64,000 nucleotides of DNA from positions 3,880,889-3,944,888 of the forward strand of contig NC_057867.1 in assembly GCF_019393635.1 (NCBI RefSeq). Direction: 5' to 3'. The DNA comes from Dromiciops gliroides. Taxonomy: Eukaryota; Chordata; Mammalia; Microbiotheria; Microbiotheriidae. Within the stretch, counting starts at the first letter, position 1; each line of letters begins with the position of its first letter. This document shows positions 24,280 to 34,980 of this stretch, in pieces. The translations under genes and the position numbers were made by a program. The notes under the pieces are model-generated. The model searched no databases, was not told the origin of the DNA, and saw only the letters and a program-made list of their open reading frames with translations.

Positions 24280-24450
24280 TCTGAGCTAAGAGCCCGTCTA
24301 AGTGAAGCCTCTCATTTTAGAGAGGAGGAAAGTAAAAGCCAGAGAGGGCAGGGAGTTGCCTAAAATCACACCAGGAGCCCACGACAGAAGGTCAATTTGA
24401 AACAAGGTCTTCTGACTCCAACCGCAACCCCCTGGACTCTTCCACTGAAG
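24280..24450 (-). repeat. MIR-type fragment
   Basis: CATTTTAGAGAGGAGGAAAG, GGCAGGGAGTTGCC and AAGGTCTTCTGACTCCAACC. Confidence 0.5.
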
Positions 24451-26478
24451 CACCCTGAGAGTGTCTCTCTTCCCCCTTCTCTCCTTATTTTCCCAGCTTC
24501 TCTCTCTCTCTCTTTTGTCTCTAGCTGCTGTTTTGACTTGTTCAAAAGGCGTAGGAACCAACAAAGGGAAATTCTTTTCTCGACTCTGGGGACCTGATTC
24601 CTGGGGTGGGGATGACGGAGAACCTTGGAAGCAGAGTCCACGGTGTCCTTGACGTTGTGCTAGATAAGGGGGAGAAAGCTGGACATGGACCTATAGTCAG
24701 GCACTCGATATTTCTGAGTTCAGATTTCAAAGAGTTCAGAGAATCGGCAGGCAAGATCTCTTGGCCTACAGTTCAACAGGAGTGGGAAGTTCTGCAGAAT
24801 GAAAGAAAATCCCAAGAAGAGGAAAAGGACCTTAGAGACCGAGAAAAGATGGGAGCTGGGGCAGGCAACCGTGAAACCCAGTTCTGTAAGGATCACCTCG
24901 GGTGGGCCAAGGCTCCGAATCAGTTGAGGCTGGTAAGGAAAGGCAAGGTTATAAGAAGAAAAAAAAGGATGACGAAAGGACAGGGAGGCCCTCTGCCTAG
25001 GGGGGAGGGGGCAGTGGGCCTTGACACCAGAGACTGGGCCCAATGACGCCACCCTTCTTTTGCTTCTGGTTTCTCTGCCAAGAAGAATGATCTCTGTACT
25101 GGAAAGGACAGAACAGACAGCACTAATAGGCAGTTGGCATCCCAGATAAATAAGGGAGATAGGAGGAGAGCAGCAGAGAAGAGAAGGTCAATGAATCACT
25201 TACAAAGTGGAGACAAGGGGAAGCAGGGCAGTGCTGGCGGTCCCCAGTGAGGTCCCGGACTATCACACCATCACTGCCAAACTGGAGGTGTGAAGAGAGG
25301 TGGATTGAGTGCCTCGAAGAGGGAGGGTCTCAATGCCAATCAGCAGCCCATTTGGGAAGGACCATGCCAAGTATGCCAGAGCTCCCGGCTAAGGGTCCAA
25401 GGCCTGCACACAATTCAAATCAATTTGTCACACTTCAATTCCTACAGGCATGTGTGGGCTCTTTCTAAAAAAAACCCCCAAAACAACAAAAGTCCCATAT
25501 TCCGAACCTCAAAATCATCAACAGACTCAAAGGAGAACAGGAAACAACTGACCAGGGGTGGGTGGGGTGGGTGGGGTGTTTAATGCACATATTAACTTGA
25601 ACAACACCTCCTGGAATGGCCCAACTCAAAGAACAGGTGGCTAAAGCCACCTAGGAAGTAGGTCCCTAGTGGAGTGCCCCAGGCATCTTCGCTCAGCCCT
25701 TTATTCCGGATTTAAATAAGGTCTGCGGGCCTACTTAGGAAATTTGCAAGTGGAAGAGCGAGGAAGGGAGGTGGTCGCAATCTGATAACATTAAGACTTT
25801 CTCCCGCAATCAGCAAAGTGCATATTTTGGGCAATCAAGAGAGGGAGGTGTGGCCTCTTAGCCACAGAACTGAAAACTCCGGTGGGGCTCAGGGGGGCAG
25901 GAGCGAGATGGAATGTGGCAGCCTCACAAACGACTGTCTCGAGGCCCCTGCCCATCGAAGATGGGGGGGGGGTCCCCTCTGCCCTACTCAGGCCTCACCT
26001 GGATCGCTGGCTTCCTGGAGCCATGATTTAGAAAGCCGTGAATAAAATGGAGAGCCCAGGGAAGAGGGAAAAGAGGCTGGCTCAAGGCCTGAGCTAGTGC
26101 CAAATGAGGATTGAAGTAGAACTGGGGGGTTTAGTCTGGAGACAGGTCAAGGAAGAGGGGCGCGTGCCCATGTTCGACGTCTTCCAGCGTCTGCAGGGCC
26201 ATTACAAAGAAGGGGATCGGACTAGGAGTGATGGGGAGCAGCCTTCTCAACAATGAGCTGCCCCGAAGTGGTCTGGCTTCCTCCTCCCCAGAGATCTGTG
26301 GACATGCCACTGGGGGGGGGGCATCTGCTTAGGTCGGGCCAGCCTCGATGGGCCCTGAGGCCCCTTCCCCCTCTGCACTTCTCTAATCCCACCCCGCCTT
26401 CCACGGAACTTGGGTTAGTGACTAGACCTCTTGCTAAGACTCGAAGTGCAGGGAGTCCCAACTAATTAATTAATTAGT

Positions 26479-26520
26479 CTCTGTCTCTCTGTGTCTCTCT
26501 GTGTCTCTGTCTCTGTGTCA
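26479..26520. repeat. Short (TCTCTG)n tract
   Basis: Pyrimidine repeat of the same type as at 23938. Confidence 0.9.
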
Positions 26521-26819
26521 AAAGCTTCCTCAGAGGGTCCGGAGCAGGACTGCTGAAAGCATCTGTCCTTTCCAAGATATTTCCAGAATAAGTGGCTATG
26601 ATGGCTGAACCCCCCCTCCCCCCCAAGCCTCCGGTGGCCACGGACTACGGGCAGCAATCAGTCAGAGGAGGGACTGCCCTATGCAGGAATTCTGTTATCC
26701 AGCTACTCCTAGCCGGCCCGGGACCGGACAGGGGGGAAGGGAGGGTCGTCAAGGGAGGGTGCGGAAGTGTGTCAGACTTGGCCCCGAACCCTTTTGGAAG
26801 CCGTGTAGCCCTGCTACAT

Positions 26820-27000
26820 CTGGGAGCCTCAGTGGCAAAATGAGGGTCATAACAGTGCCCGTAGTTCTTATCTATAAAGAAGCAGCCTCAGAGTCAGGAA
26901 GACTTGGGCTGAAGTCTCGGCCTCGGACACAAACAGCCCCAATAGCCCTGGGTCAGTCACTTATCTCATAGTGCCTCAGGCAGCTAGCTCCCTAAAACAC
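26820..27000 (+). repeat. THER/MIR-type fragment
   Basis: AAATGAGGGTCATAACAG, CAGAGTCAGGAAGACTTGGG and GTCAGTCACTTATCTC. Strongly diverged. Confidence 0.5.
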
Positions 27001-27449
27001 AATTCCCAGAGAAGTAGGACTTTTCTTAATTGGATTACCCAGAGACCCCGCCCCACCCCACCCCAAATAAGAACAAGAATATGGGCCTTAGCTCCCACAG
27101 TGCTCTCTTGGCACTAAGATGGGGAGCTCACTACCTATAGGTGGCCATCTGGGACTGTTAGAAACTTCTTCCTTAGAGTGAGGCCAGCCCCCTCCATGGC
27201 CCCAAGCTCTACCCTCCCAGGACAAGCAGAGCAAGCCTAATCCTTCGGCTCTGGGTCTCTGCTTCCTCCCAGGTGAAGGAGAAGGGCTGGGCTAGGCAGT
27301 TGCTCAGCTCACTCGGGATTCCCTCATTCTCTGCCCTTGTCTCCTCTTCTCTCTCTTCTTTGCCCGAGGGGAAGGCAGCTGAACAAAAAAAAAAAAGTCA
27401 AGCTCTCAGTGCTGCCCCGAAGTGCCTGGCTAGCCCCAGAAAGCACTCT

Positions 27450-27582
27450 GTCTCCCTGTTTCTCCGTCTCTCTCCTGGTTTCTCTGTCTCTTCTGGTCTC
27501 TCTGTCTCTCTCTCGGTCTCTCCTAGTCTCTCTGTCTCTGTGTCTCTCCTGGTCTCTGTCTCCCTCTTGGTCTCTCTCCACC
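27450..27582. repeat. (TCTCTCTGG)n pyrimidine tract
   Basis: Repeated CTGTCTCTCCTGGTCTCTC-like units over about 130 bp. Confidence 0.93.
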
Positions 27583-28414
27583 AGCAAAAAGGAAGAGCTT
27601 GGACCAGATTCAATCAAACTCAGAAGAAATCAAATTATAATGACAATGAGATGACTAAAATCACTCATGAGAAATAGTGAGAATTCCAAGTCAGAACTGG
27701 GTTTTGGTTTTGCCTTTTTGTTTTTTTCAAATCCAGCAGCCATTTGTCAAGGGCCGATGGCATGGACTCTGGAGGTACCCCAGGTGAGACCCGGATGTAG
27801 CCGTGCCCTGCTGGGCCCCCCTGGGGCTTTAGGATGTACAACGAACACCAGCCGTAGGCAGGTGGCAAAGACCTGCGCCTGAGGTGGGGGGGGGGGCAGC
27901 TTCTCCCTCTTTCGAGGCTCCCAGAAGCTCTAACTGGTTACTACGTCACATCACCCTGCTAGAAAGAGTCTGACATGGAAGTGGAGCCCAAGCCACTCCA
28001 GTCACTAGGGACCCAGAAATAAATCTAATGCGATATAATATAGGCTAAGTCTAAGCAAATGAATAACGCCCACGACGCTTGGGAATCACCTTCTGGAGAG
28101 GGGGCATGCGAGTTTGGGGTGGGGGGATTTCAGGCAGAAGGCAAGTGTGGGGTGCGAACAGGGGAGGGCGGCAAATAGTGAGGCTGGATGATCCAGACAG
28201 GATTTGGAAGGAGGAGGTTAAGGACCTTGAACGCCAGGATGAGGTATAGTTAGTGGGCAATTGAGAAAGAACCACTGACCGGCCGTCTGCAGCTTCGGGG
28301 GAAGGCAGCCCTTCGCTCCAGATCCTTTTCCCCGCCACTCCCTCACCTGAGGCCCCCTCGAGCTCAGAGTGTCGCAGGAATACCCCCAGGTGTCTGCTTC
28401 AGAGGCAGAAAATT

Positions 28415-28575
28415 GTGAAGGTGAAAGCAACTCATTTAGTCTACACGCTTATTTTACGGAGGAGGAAACTGACCAAGAGGCGAAGGGACTTAGCCAGTCA
28501 CACAGCCGGTAGGGTTCCGTTGGGAAGCTCTGCCCCTCTTCAAGCCTCAGTTTCCTCCTCTGTAAACACGCTGGA
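28415..28575 (-). repeat. MIR-type fragment bordering the CITED1 island
   Basis: TTATTTTACGGAGGAGGAAAC, CTTAGCCAGTCACACAGCC and GTTCCGTTGGGAAGC. The final CTCAGTTTCCTCCTCTGTAA belongs to a second, plus-oriented piece. Confidence 0.5.
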
Positions 28576-30114
28576 GGTGCACCAGATGAGCTTCGGGAAT
28601 TTCCGCCCTTGGGAGCCTAGCTCCTCCGCTGCCCCCAGAGCCACGGGCTGTGGGACAACCTTCGGCTGGCCCTCCGGTCTATTCTCGGCCCGCGAGGGAC
28701 CAGGCGGTGGAGGGGGTGGGGGTGGGGGCCTCCAGAGACAGGCGTCTTTTAAAGCAAAGAGCGAGCGCTCCGAGCTGTACAAGGTTCGCAGCCCCCGGGG
28801 GCCGAGCACCGAGTTTGCAAGAGGCGGCGTCTCCCCACTCCCCACCTCCGCCGCACCGCTGAGCGCCTCTGCAAAGCTCGCTAGAAAGCGGAGCGCACCG
28901 GGGGCCCCTCCATGCCCACCCCCCACTGCTGGCCCCGAAAACGCAGGCGGGCCCGGGCTGTACGGGCTCCCACCTAACCAGCAGCCTCTGCCCAGCTGAG
29001 TGACCTTGGGCAAGTCTCTGCCCTGTCGGGGCTGCCACGTTCTCCCTCAGAAAAAAGGAGGCAGCGGAGCGGGGGTGGCGGGGCCGGGGAGGGGAGGGGG
29101 GGAAGGTTGGCCTCGAGAGGTTTCCTAGGTAGAGATGGCGGAACGCCTTGGGTTTGTCAGAAGCGACAGCGTTCGTGTCGGTAGAGACCTGGTCAAGGCC
29201 CCCGTCCCCTCAAACCCTTGGGCCGGCGCTAACCAGAGCCCAGGGACGAGGGATCGCTCCCAGTCTGTGTCCCCGTCTCTGCCCTTATCCTGTTGCTTTT
29301 GAACTCAAGTTTCCCAACACGTGCGGCGGGGCTCTAGCCGGGCGGCAGGGACAGTGGTGGCGGTGGCGGTGGCGATGGCCAAGGCCACCTCCATGGCAGG
29401 ACTAGGGGGAGGGGGGAGCCCCGCACAGTCGGTGTAGACAGTTTGCACTTGCACGGCTTTACTCCTGCGGAGCTCGCCTAGTCCGGGAGCGCAGGGGCGC
29501 CAAGTGAGCGCTCAGGAAGCTAAGGGCGCGGGAGCCAAGCGGGTGCGGCTCACCGGCCGACCGCCAGACTTGCCGGCTGGCAGGGAGGAAGGGGGTCTGG
29601 CGCCCGTCCCTTCCACTCCCCTCCCCTCTCACCCCCTCCGGTCCCAGCTTACCTCCCCAGAGGCGCCCTGTCCCTGCTGGGAGCTCCTCCGCAGACCCAC
29701 GGACTGTCAGACCGGCCGCGATGCCCAGGCGCTCCGCGGGGTCGCTCACTGGCAAGCCGGGCACCCGGCGACAGCTCTCACCTGCAGCTGGAAAGGGGAG
29801 TTCGGTGAGCGGGAGAGAGCCGAGCCGGGCAGCCCCGGGCCGCCGCCCCCGCCTAGCCCGCTGCCCTGGCCGCCCTCGCCAGCTGGCCCAGGGCCAGCCC
29901 GCCCGGAGCCAGCTCCCCGCGGTCCGTCTCGAGGGGACCCCGGGCGGCGCCGCACGTGGCCCGGGCTCGCGTCGGGCAGCGGCTCCCCTCCGGAGCGCCA
30001 AGTCCCCGGGGGCACTGCCAGCCCCGGGCCAAAGGCGAGCTGGTTACTCACAGGCGAGCGGGCAGCTCGCGCACGGGCTGCCCCTGTCCCTCCGTGCGCC
30101 TCTCTGCGCCTCTC

Positions 30115-30175
30115 TGCCTCGCCTCGCCTCGCCTCGCCTCCCACTCCCGCTCCTGCTCCTGCTCCTGCTCCTGCC
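30115..30175. repeat. (CTCGC)n and (GCTCCT)n tandem repeats
   Basis: CTCGC repeated five times (30119-30140), then GCTCCT repeated about four times (30150-30174), inside the CpG island. Confidence 0.9.
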
Positions 30176-30284
30176 CGGCTAGCGCTCCTCCTGGCCCCTC
30201 CGCCTTGCCCCGCCTCCCCGCCCGCCCGCCCTCCTCCCCCCAACATCCTCCAGCACTAACCGGTGGCTGAGCCGGGTGGAAGTT

Positions 30285-30395
30285 CTCTCTCTCTCCTCTC
30301 AATCTCTCTCTCTCTCTCCTCTCAATCTCTCTCTCTCCTCTCAATCTCTCTCTCTCTCCTCTCAATCTCTCTCTCTCTTTCTCTCCTTTCTTCCC
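30285..30395. repeat. CTCCTCTCAATCTCT minisatellite
   Basis: Four copies of a roughly 20-26-bp unit, CCTCTCAAT followed by a CT run of varying length, lying just downstream (minus strand) of the TATA-linked start. Confidence 0.92.
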
Positions 30396-30461
30396 TCCCT
30401 CCCTCCTTTCGGTCTCCCCCGCCCCCAGCAGCAACAGTGTCCCCCACCCCCGCCTCCTCAC

Positions 30462-30512
30462 CCCCTGCTGAGGCGGCTGTGGCTGTGACTGTGGCTGTTG
30501 CAGCCCAGCCCT
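30462..30512 (-). other. CITED1: Inferred non-coding first exon of CITED1
   Basis: Bounded by the inferred start about 30 nt after the TATA box and the donor GTGAGG at 30461. The sequence CACTCAG near 30512-30518 would serve as an initiator. Inference only. Confidence 0.35.
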
Positions 30513-30537
30513 GAGTGGCGCCCCGGGGAGCAGTGCG

Positions 30538-30544
30538 TTTTATA
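30538..30544 (-). promoter_or_regulatory. CITED1: TATA box, minus strand
   Basis: The minus strand reads CAGGTATAAAACGC, a canonical TATAAAA at the right side of the CpG island, pointing toward CITED1. Confidence 0.6.
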
Positions 30545-31717
30545 CCTGGGAGCAACACGCGCTGGGGAGTACAGCCCTTTAATCGCGGATTGGGTGAAAG
30601 CCTCCCGCGGAATCCCGGGAGAGCCTGGGGAGGGGGGCGGGGGGGAGGGAGCCTATGTGTGTGGGGAGGGGACAGCGCAGACCAGGGCACCGCCTGCCTG
30701 CCCGCCTGCCTGCCTGCCCCAAGAGGGATCCCGCTGGCCAGTTGGCCAGCCGTCCTCCCTCTAATCTTGGAGCCGGGGAGAGCCCCGCAGCTCTGCCTCC
30801 TGCCCAGGCTGGCCCCGGGACCACCTCCTCTGTGGCATTGCCATGAGCTAGCAGAGCTGGTAGTGGGCAGTGCCAGAGGCAGATTAGGGTCTCAGCTGTG
30901 AGGGAAAGGCCTGGGTGCTGGGGGAAACCCTAGACACTGAGTAGGTGCGACAGACCCTACACACTGCGTGTGAACTGGGAGGACGGAGGAGGGGGGCGGG
31001 CGCGCACGGGGGCAGGGACACTGGCCTTGGATGACCAGGGTCCGGTAGGGTCGCTTGCCTTTGGCCACACTGTGGGGAACCTCCATTCCTTCTTCCCGCA
31101 TTCAGTGCCCAAGCCAAGAGGCCCTGTTGCCCTTTGTTTCAAAGGACTTTACTGAGAGACTTGCTGAGGCCAGAGTGTCAAGATGCAAAGGCAGGATCTT
31201 AAGCCATCTCTGCCCTCCCGGGCTTTGTTTTCTGGGCTCATCCCGAACTAAAGGTTAGAGGAGGGTTAGAGCCCCAAGCTCCCTCCAACTTCACCTTCTG
31301 TGGCCCAGCTGGGCTCCCTGGGCTTGCTCTTGAGGCTCGGAGACTCTGGAGTCAGTTCAGTTTTTGTTAAACAACCCAGAAGGGCGTGAACCCTGAGAAG
31401 CAAAATTAGAACCTGAACAGAGGGCCATGAACCTTGACTTCAAATGCTAAATAGCGTACACGGCATTGTAACAAGACACTAAGACTTTGGGGGCATCCTG
31501 TCAAACTAGGCTGCTCCGAGCTTTCCTCCTCCGGGAAGGCCTCCCTGACCACTACTCCCTGCTGTTGCTAGCCAACCCAAGGGGATGCAGGGAGAGTATT
31601 CAGGGCCTCCAGCACCCAAGGTTGTGTGGGAAATGAGGTCAGAAGCCCAGGAGACAAGATAGCAAAACCCCTGGCCTAGGGAGAGAGAGCTGGGAACTGG
31701 GGAAGCAGGAGGTGGCT

Positions 31718-31721
<4 letters not shown>

Positions 31722-31779
<58 letters not shown>
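31722..31779. repeat. 58-nt poly-C homopolymer
   Basis: An uninterrupted run of 58 C residues, between GGCTTGTG and GCTGCTCAC. Its complement is a 58-G run (G-quadruplex/i-motif capable). The length may be a sequencing or gap-filling artefact. Confidence 0.9.
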
Positions 31780-31780
<1 letters not shown>

Positions 31781-31938
31781 CTGCTCACAGTGCAGCGGTA
31801 CCTCGCCTAACTATTCCAAACAACGATACTAGGCAGTACATGTGAGTTGGTACTCTACGCTGCCGAAAGGACGAATACAATTCCTGAGGTCCCTCTACCT
31901 CAAGAGTTATTATGAACATCAAAGGATGCTCCGGTATG

Positions 31939-31999
<61 letters not shown>

Positions 32000-32155
32000 A
32001 GAGACTGAGAGACAGCCAGAGACAGAGACAGAGAGACAGCCAGAGACAGAGATAGACTGAGAGAGAGAAATAGAGACACAGACACAGGCATAGACAGAAA
32101 GAGACAGAGATGGAGACAGAAACAGAGACAAAGATACAGAGAAAGAGAGAGATGC
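31939..32155. repeat. (GA)n decaying into (GAGACAGA)n
   Basis: About 57 bp of pure GA, then GAGACTGAGAGACAGCCAGA-like units to 32155. Confidence 0.93.
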
Positions 32156-32289
32156 TTGCAAAGCTGAAAGTACTCTAGAAATGTCTATCAGCATTGGGAC
32201 TAGGGCCAGGCTTGTGATTTAATTGGCACAGGGAGCCCCCGGGTCAGGAATCTCCTACCAATGCCATGTGGCATGTTTTCTGCATCTTA

Positions 32290-32430
32290 TACTCTTAGAG
32301 TTGCTTAGAGCATGGAGGTAAGGTGACTGGCCCAGGGTCACTTAGCCAATGAGGGTCAGAGGCAGAACCTGGCCCTGGATCTTCCTGTTCTAAAGTTAGC
32401 TATCTACCCACTCCACCACACAGCCCATAT
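32290..32430 (-). repeat. MIR-type fragment
   Basis: GTGACTGGCCCAGGGTCAC, GAACCTGGCCCTGGATCTTC and TATCTACCCACTCCACC. Confidence 0.65.
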
Positions 32431-33419
32431 GTTCTCGTTTCGCCCCGAAGGAGCACAGAGTGCCCAAGACATAATGGGAACTCGAGCTGCCCCAGTGTCT
32501 GGGGGGCCGTGGGGGCAGAGAAATCTGCCTAGTTCCGCTTGGCCCCATTCTGGAGGCTTAGGGCACAGAACTGGGCACAGCAGAGGGGGAGGCTGTAGGG
32601 CCTGAGATGTTTCCGCTTGTGCCCATTGCTTGTGGAGTGCCCCCCTTGGGCAGCAATTTGGTGAAGAAGTCTCTGCGTTCCACTCAGAATAGTGCTTTTA
32701 AATGCCCCAAAGCAGATCTGTAGGATCTCAAAGGAAACTAATTCGACTGAAATAAGATGCTAGCATTTTCTCCATCCAAATTCCCAGAGCCCTGGCGATC
32801 TGGCCAGAGACTGCAGGGTAAGAACCCTATTAGTGGTATTCCAAAGTGGAGCTGGCTGCCTGGATAGGTAATGAGCTCCCTGTCACTGGAGGTCTGTGAG
32901 CAGAGGTTGAATGCCCCCTGGTCTGGGCCCCTTGGTGTCTGTCATGGGGAAAGCTAGCTGGCTTTAAAGCACTTCTACAAAGCCCAAGAAAGCCACAGCC
33001 AGAGGTGCAGACGGACAGAGAGAGAAGCAGAGACAGAAAGACAGTGACAGAGACTCGCTCCACCCTGAGCAAGCGCCCCCCTCCCCTCCCCTGTCGGAGC
33101 TTACAGAGTTGCTGGTGTAGGCTCCACTTGGGAGTCTCAGCTCCTCCCAGGAGCCCCGCCCACTTGTTGGAAAGAGGCAGATGAGCACTTTTTTGGGGGG
33201 TCTCCCCTCTGAGACCCCATCATGCAAACCCCGGAAGGCAGGCCAGGCTTGGCCGAAGCCTTCTCTACGGAGCCCCAGGGAAGAGAAAGTCTGCCCCCAA
33301 ACACCCCTGCCCCACCTCCCCCCAACATGGCTGTGTCCAGACATTTCCAGCTGCAAGGGCAGCTGGATCATCAGATCGTCTGGTGTGACTCTCTGGATCC
33401 CATAGAAGAGAACAAGAGG

Positions 33420-33720
33420 GCACCTCGATTGCAAGCCTGGCTCTGCCACCTGTCGGTCAGCTGGGCACCTTTGGCCAAATCCATCTCCCTCTCTGGGCCT
33501 CAGTTTCCCCAGCTGTCCCCTAAGTCTTTAAGGTCATTGCCATTCCTTACACTATGAGCCTATGTTGGGAAGAGGGAGCTAGGTTAGGCTGGGCTGGGCA
33601 GAGTGGGCACCAAACCCAGCTCTGCCACTGGTCACTTCTCTCTGGGCTCCGTTTCCCTCTCTGTAAAACGAGGGGGCTAAACTAAACGGGCTCTAAGGTG
33701 CCTTCCAGTTTGAAATAACT
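33420..33720 (+). repeat. Two MIR-type fragments
   Basis: Two successive copies of the CAAGCCTGGCTCTGCCACC ... CTCAGTTTCCCCAGCTGT ... CTTTAAGGTCATTGCC type (about 33425-33550 and 33600-33720). Confidence 0.6.
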
Positions 33721-33839
33721 AGGAGGAAACTCCTAAGGGGGAAAATTTGGCCGCTGGAAAAAACATAAAGGAATAACAAGGGAATACGTGGCAAGCACCT
33801 TATTCTCACTCATCCTGGAAGGGAGGGGCTGGGAGAAGT

Positions 33840-33950
33840 TTATCCCCATTTTACAGATAAGTAAACTGAGGCACAGAAAGGCCAAGCCACTTGCCCACAT
33901 TCATATGGCTAGTATATACTTAAGGTAGAGTTCACTTCCAGGGCTCTGTT
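33840..33950 (-). repeat. MIR-type fragment
   Basis: CCCCATTTTACAGATAAGTA, AACTGAGGCACAGAAAGGCC and CACTTGCCCACATTCATATGG. Confidence 0.7.
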
Positions 33951-34304
33951 CTTGCCTGGCCTCTGTCCACTTAGACAGATAAAGAAAAGGATGTGTGTAA
34001 GAGACGGGGAGAGGAGCAGACCCAAAGACTGCCTTTATTTGGTCACTCAAGGCTCACTCTTCCTCCTTCTGGAACTGTATGGGGGCGCCTCGGGTCCACT
34101 ACATTGCTCTGGCATCACCCAGAATCCTTTGGCCCATTCAAGCCTCATGCCCCCTGGGTGGCCCTGGGCACAGACTCCTGGGATTAGAAGATGATGACTT
34201 GAGAGACCTAAGAGATGGAACGAGGATCCAGGAATCCCCAGCCCTGTGAGGCCCTTCCCGATTGCACCCACCTACACTTTGTTACCTGACAGGAGCAACA
34301 AGAA

Positions 34305-34980
34305 CTCCTCTTGCTTGGCATTTATTGAGTGCCTACTATGTGCCACTGGGTGGGTGGGAGAAGGGGACATACAAAGAAAGGCCCCAAATAGTTCATGCCC
34401 TCAAGGAGCCCGCAGTCTACAGGAGAAAACAACGTGCAGACAAGCAAGCTCTGACTGGGCTAAATGGGAGGTGCAGAAGTTGGCATTTTAGCTGAGGCTT
34501 GAAAGAGACCAGAGATGAAGGGGGAGAGAACTCCAGGCATGGGGGGAGGGGGAGGGGCCGGCGAAAATGCCTGGAGTTAGGAGATGGAGTGTCTTGTGCA
34601 AAGAGCAGTAAGGGGCCCAGGGTCATTGGCCATGTGTAGGGGAGTAAGGCACAAGAAGGCGGCAGATGCATGTGGGGGTGAGCAGGTTGGCAAAGGCATT
34701 TTCCTGTGGAGGTGATAGGGAGCCACTAGAGTTTATTGAGTGTGTATGGTGGGAAGGGGGGAGGGGCATGGTCAGGTGTGTGCTTTGGGAAGATCACTTT
34801 GACAGCTGAGTGGAGAACGGCATGGATTGGCAGAGCTTGGAGGCAGGCTGCCCCCCCCCCATAGCTACTACAATAGTCCAGGCCTGAGGTGATGAGGGCC
34901 TGCAGCAGGAAGGGTTGGGAGTGTCAGAGAAGAGACAGGCTTTGGCCTCAGACTGGATGTGCAGAAGGAGAGAGAGCAAG
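34305..34980 (+). repeat. Long ancient mammalian repeat
   Basis: Begins with an older SINE-type block (CTACTATGTGCCACTGG ... CATGCCCTCAAGGAGCC) and continues with TGAGGCTTGAAAGAGACC, GATAGGGAGCCACTAGAG, AAGATCACTTTGACAGCTG and CTACAATAGTCCAGGCCTG. This is the same element as 38390-38880. Its complement includes the GACCATGTCACTCC block seen at 45060, so both orientations occur in the window. The family name is uncertain (L2-like). Confidence 0.55.

Larger units (their letters stand above)
16457..29650 (-). other. CITED1: Putative long 5' intron(s) of CITED1
   Basis: If transcription starts in the CpG island at 28.6-30.7 kb, about 13 kb of intron separates it from the coding exons. It is filled with SINE/MIR/L2-like copies, an L1 3' end and large GA, CA and TC tracts, listed separately. 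The stretches 19050-19870, 20060-20940, 24460-26460 and 27600-28400 show neither genes nor clear repeats. Confidence 0.45.
28600..30720 (-). promoter_or_regulatory. CITED1: Large CpG island, probable CITED1 promoter
   Basis: About 2.1 kb of CpG-dense sequence, the strongest in the window. On the minus strand there are several good splice donors: GGGG|GTGAGG at 30461, CGCCT|GTGAGTAAC near 30052, CTGCAG|GTGAGAG near 29780 and GGGGAG|GTAAGC near 29653. This suggests alternative first exons of a minus-strand gene, and CITED1 is the next minus-strand gene. No convincing coding exon is visible on either strand. Short frames such as the ATG on the minus strand near 29393 (29 codons, with a tandem Ala-Thr run) would be upstream ORFs at most. 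An unannotated divergent transcript to the right is possible. Confidence 0.6.

Noticed and set aside
29504-30259. 251-codon plus-strand frame in the CITED1 CpG island
   Set aside because: Pro/Ala/Arg-rich GC artefact; runs into tandem repeats and lacks a plausible start.
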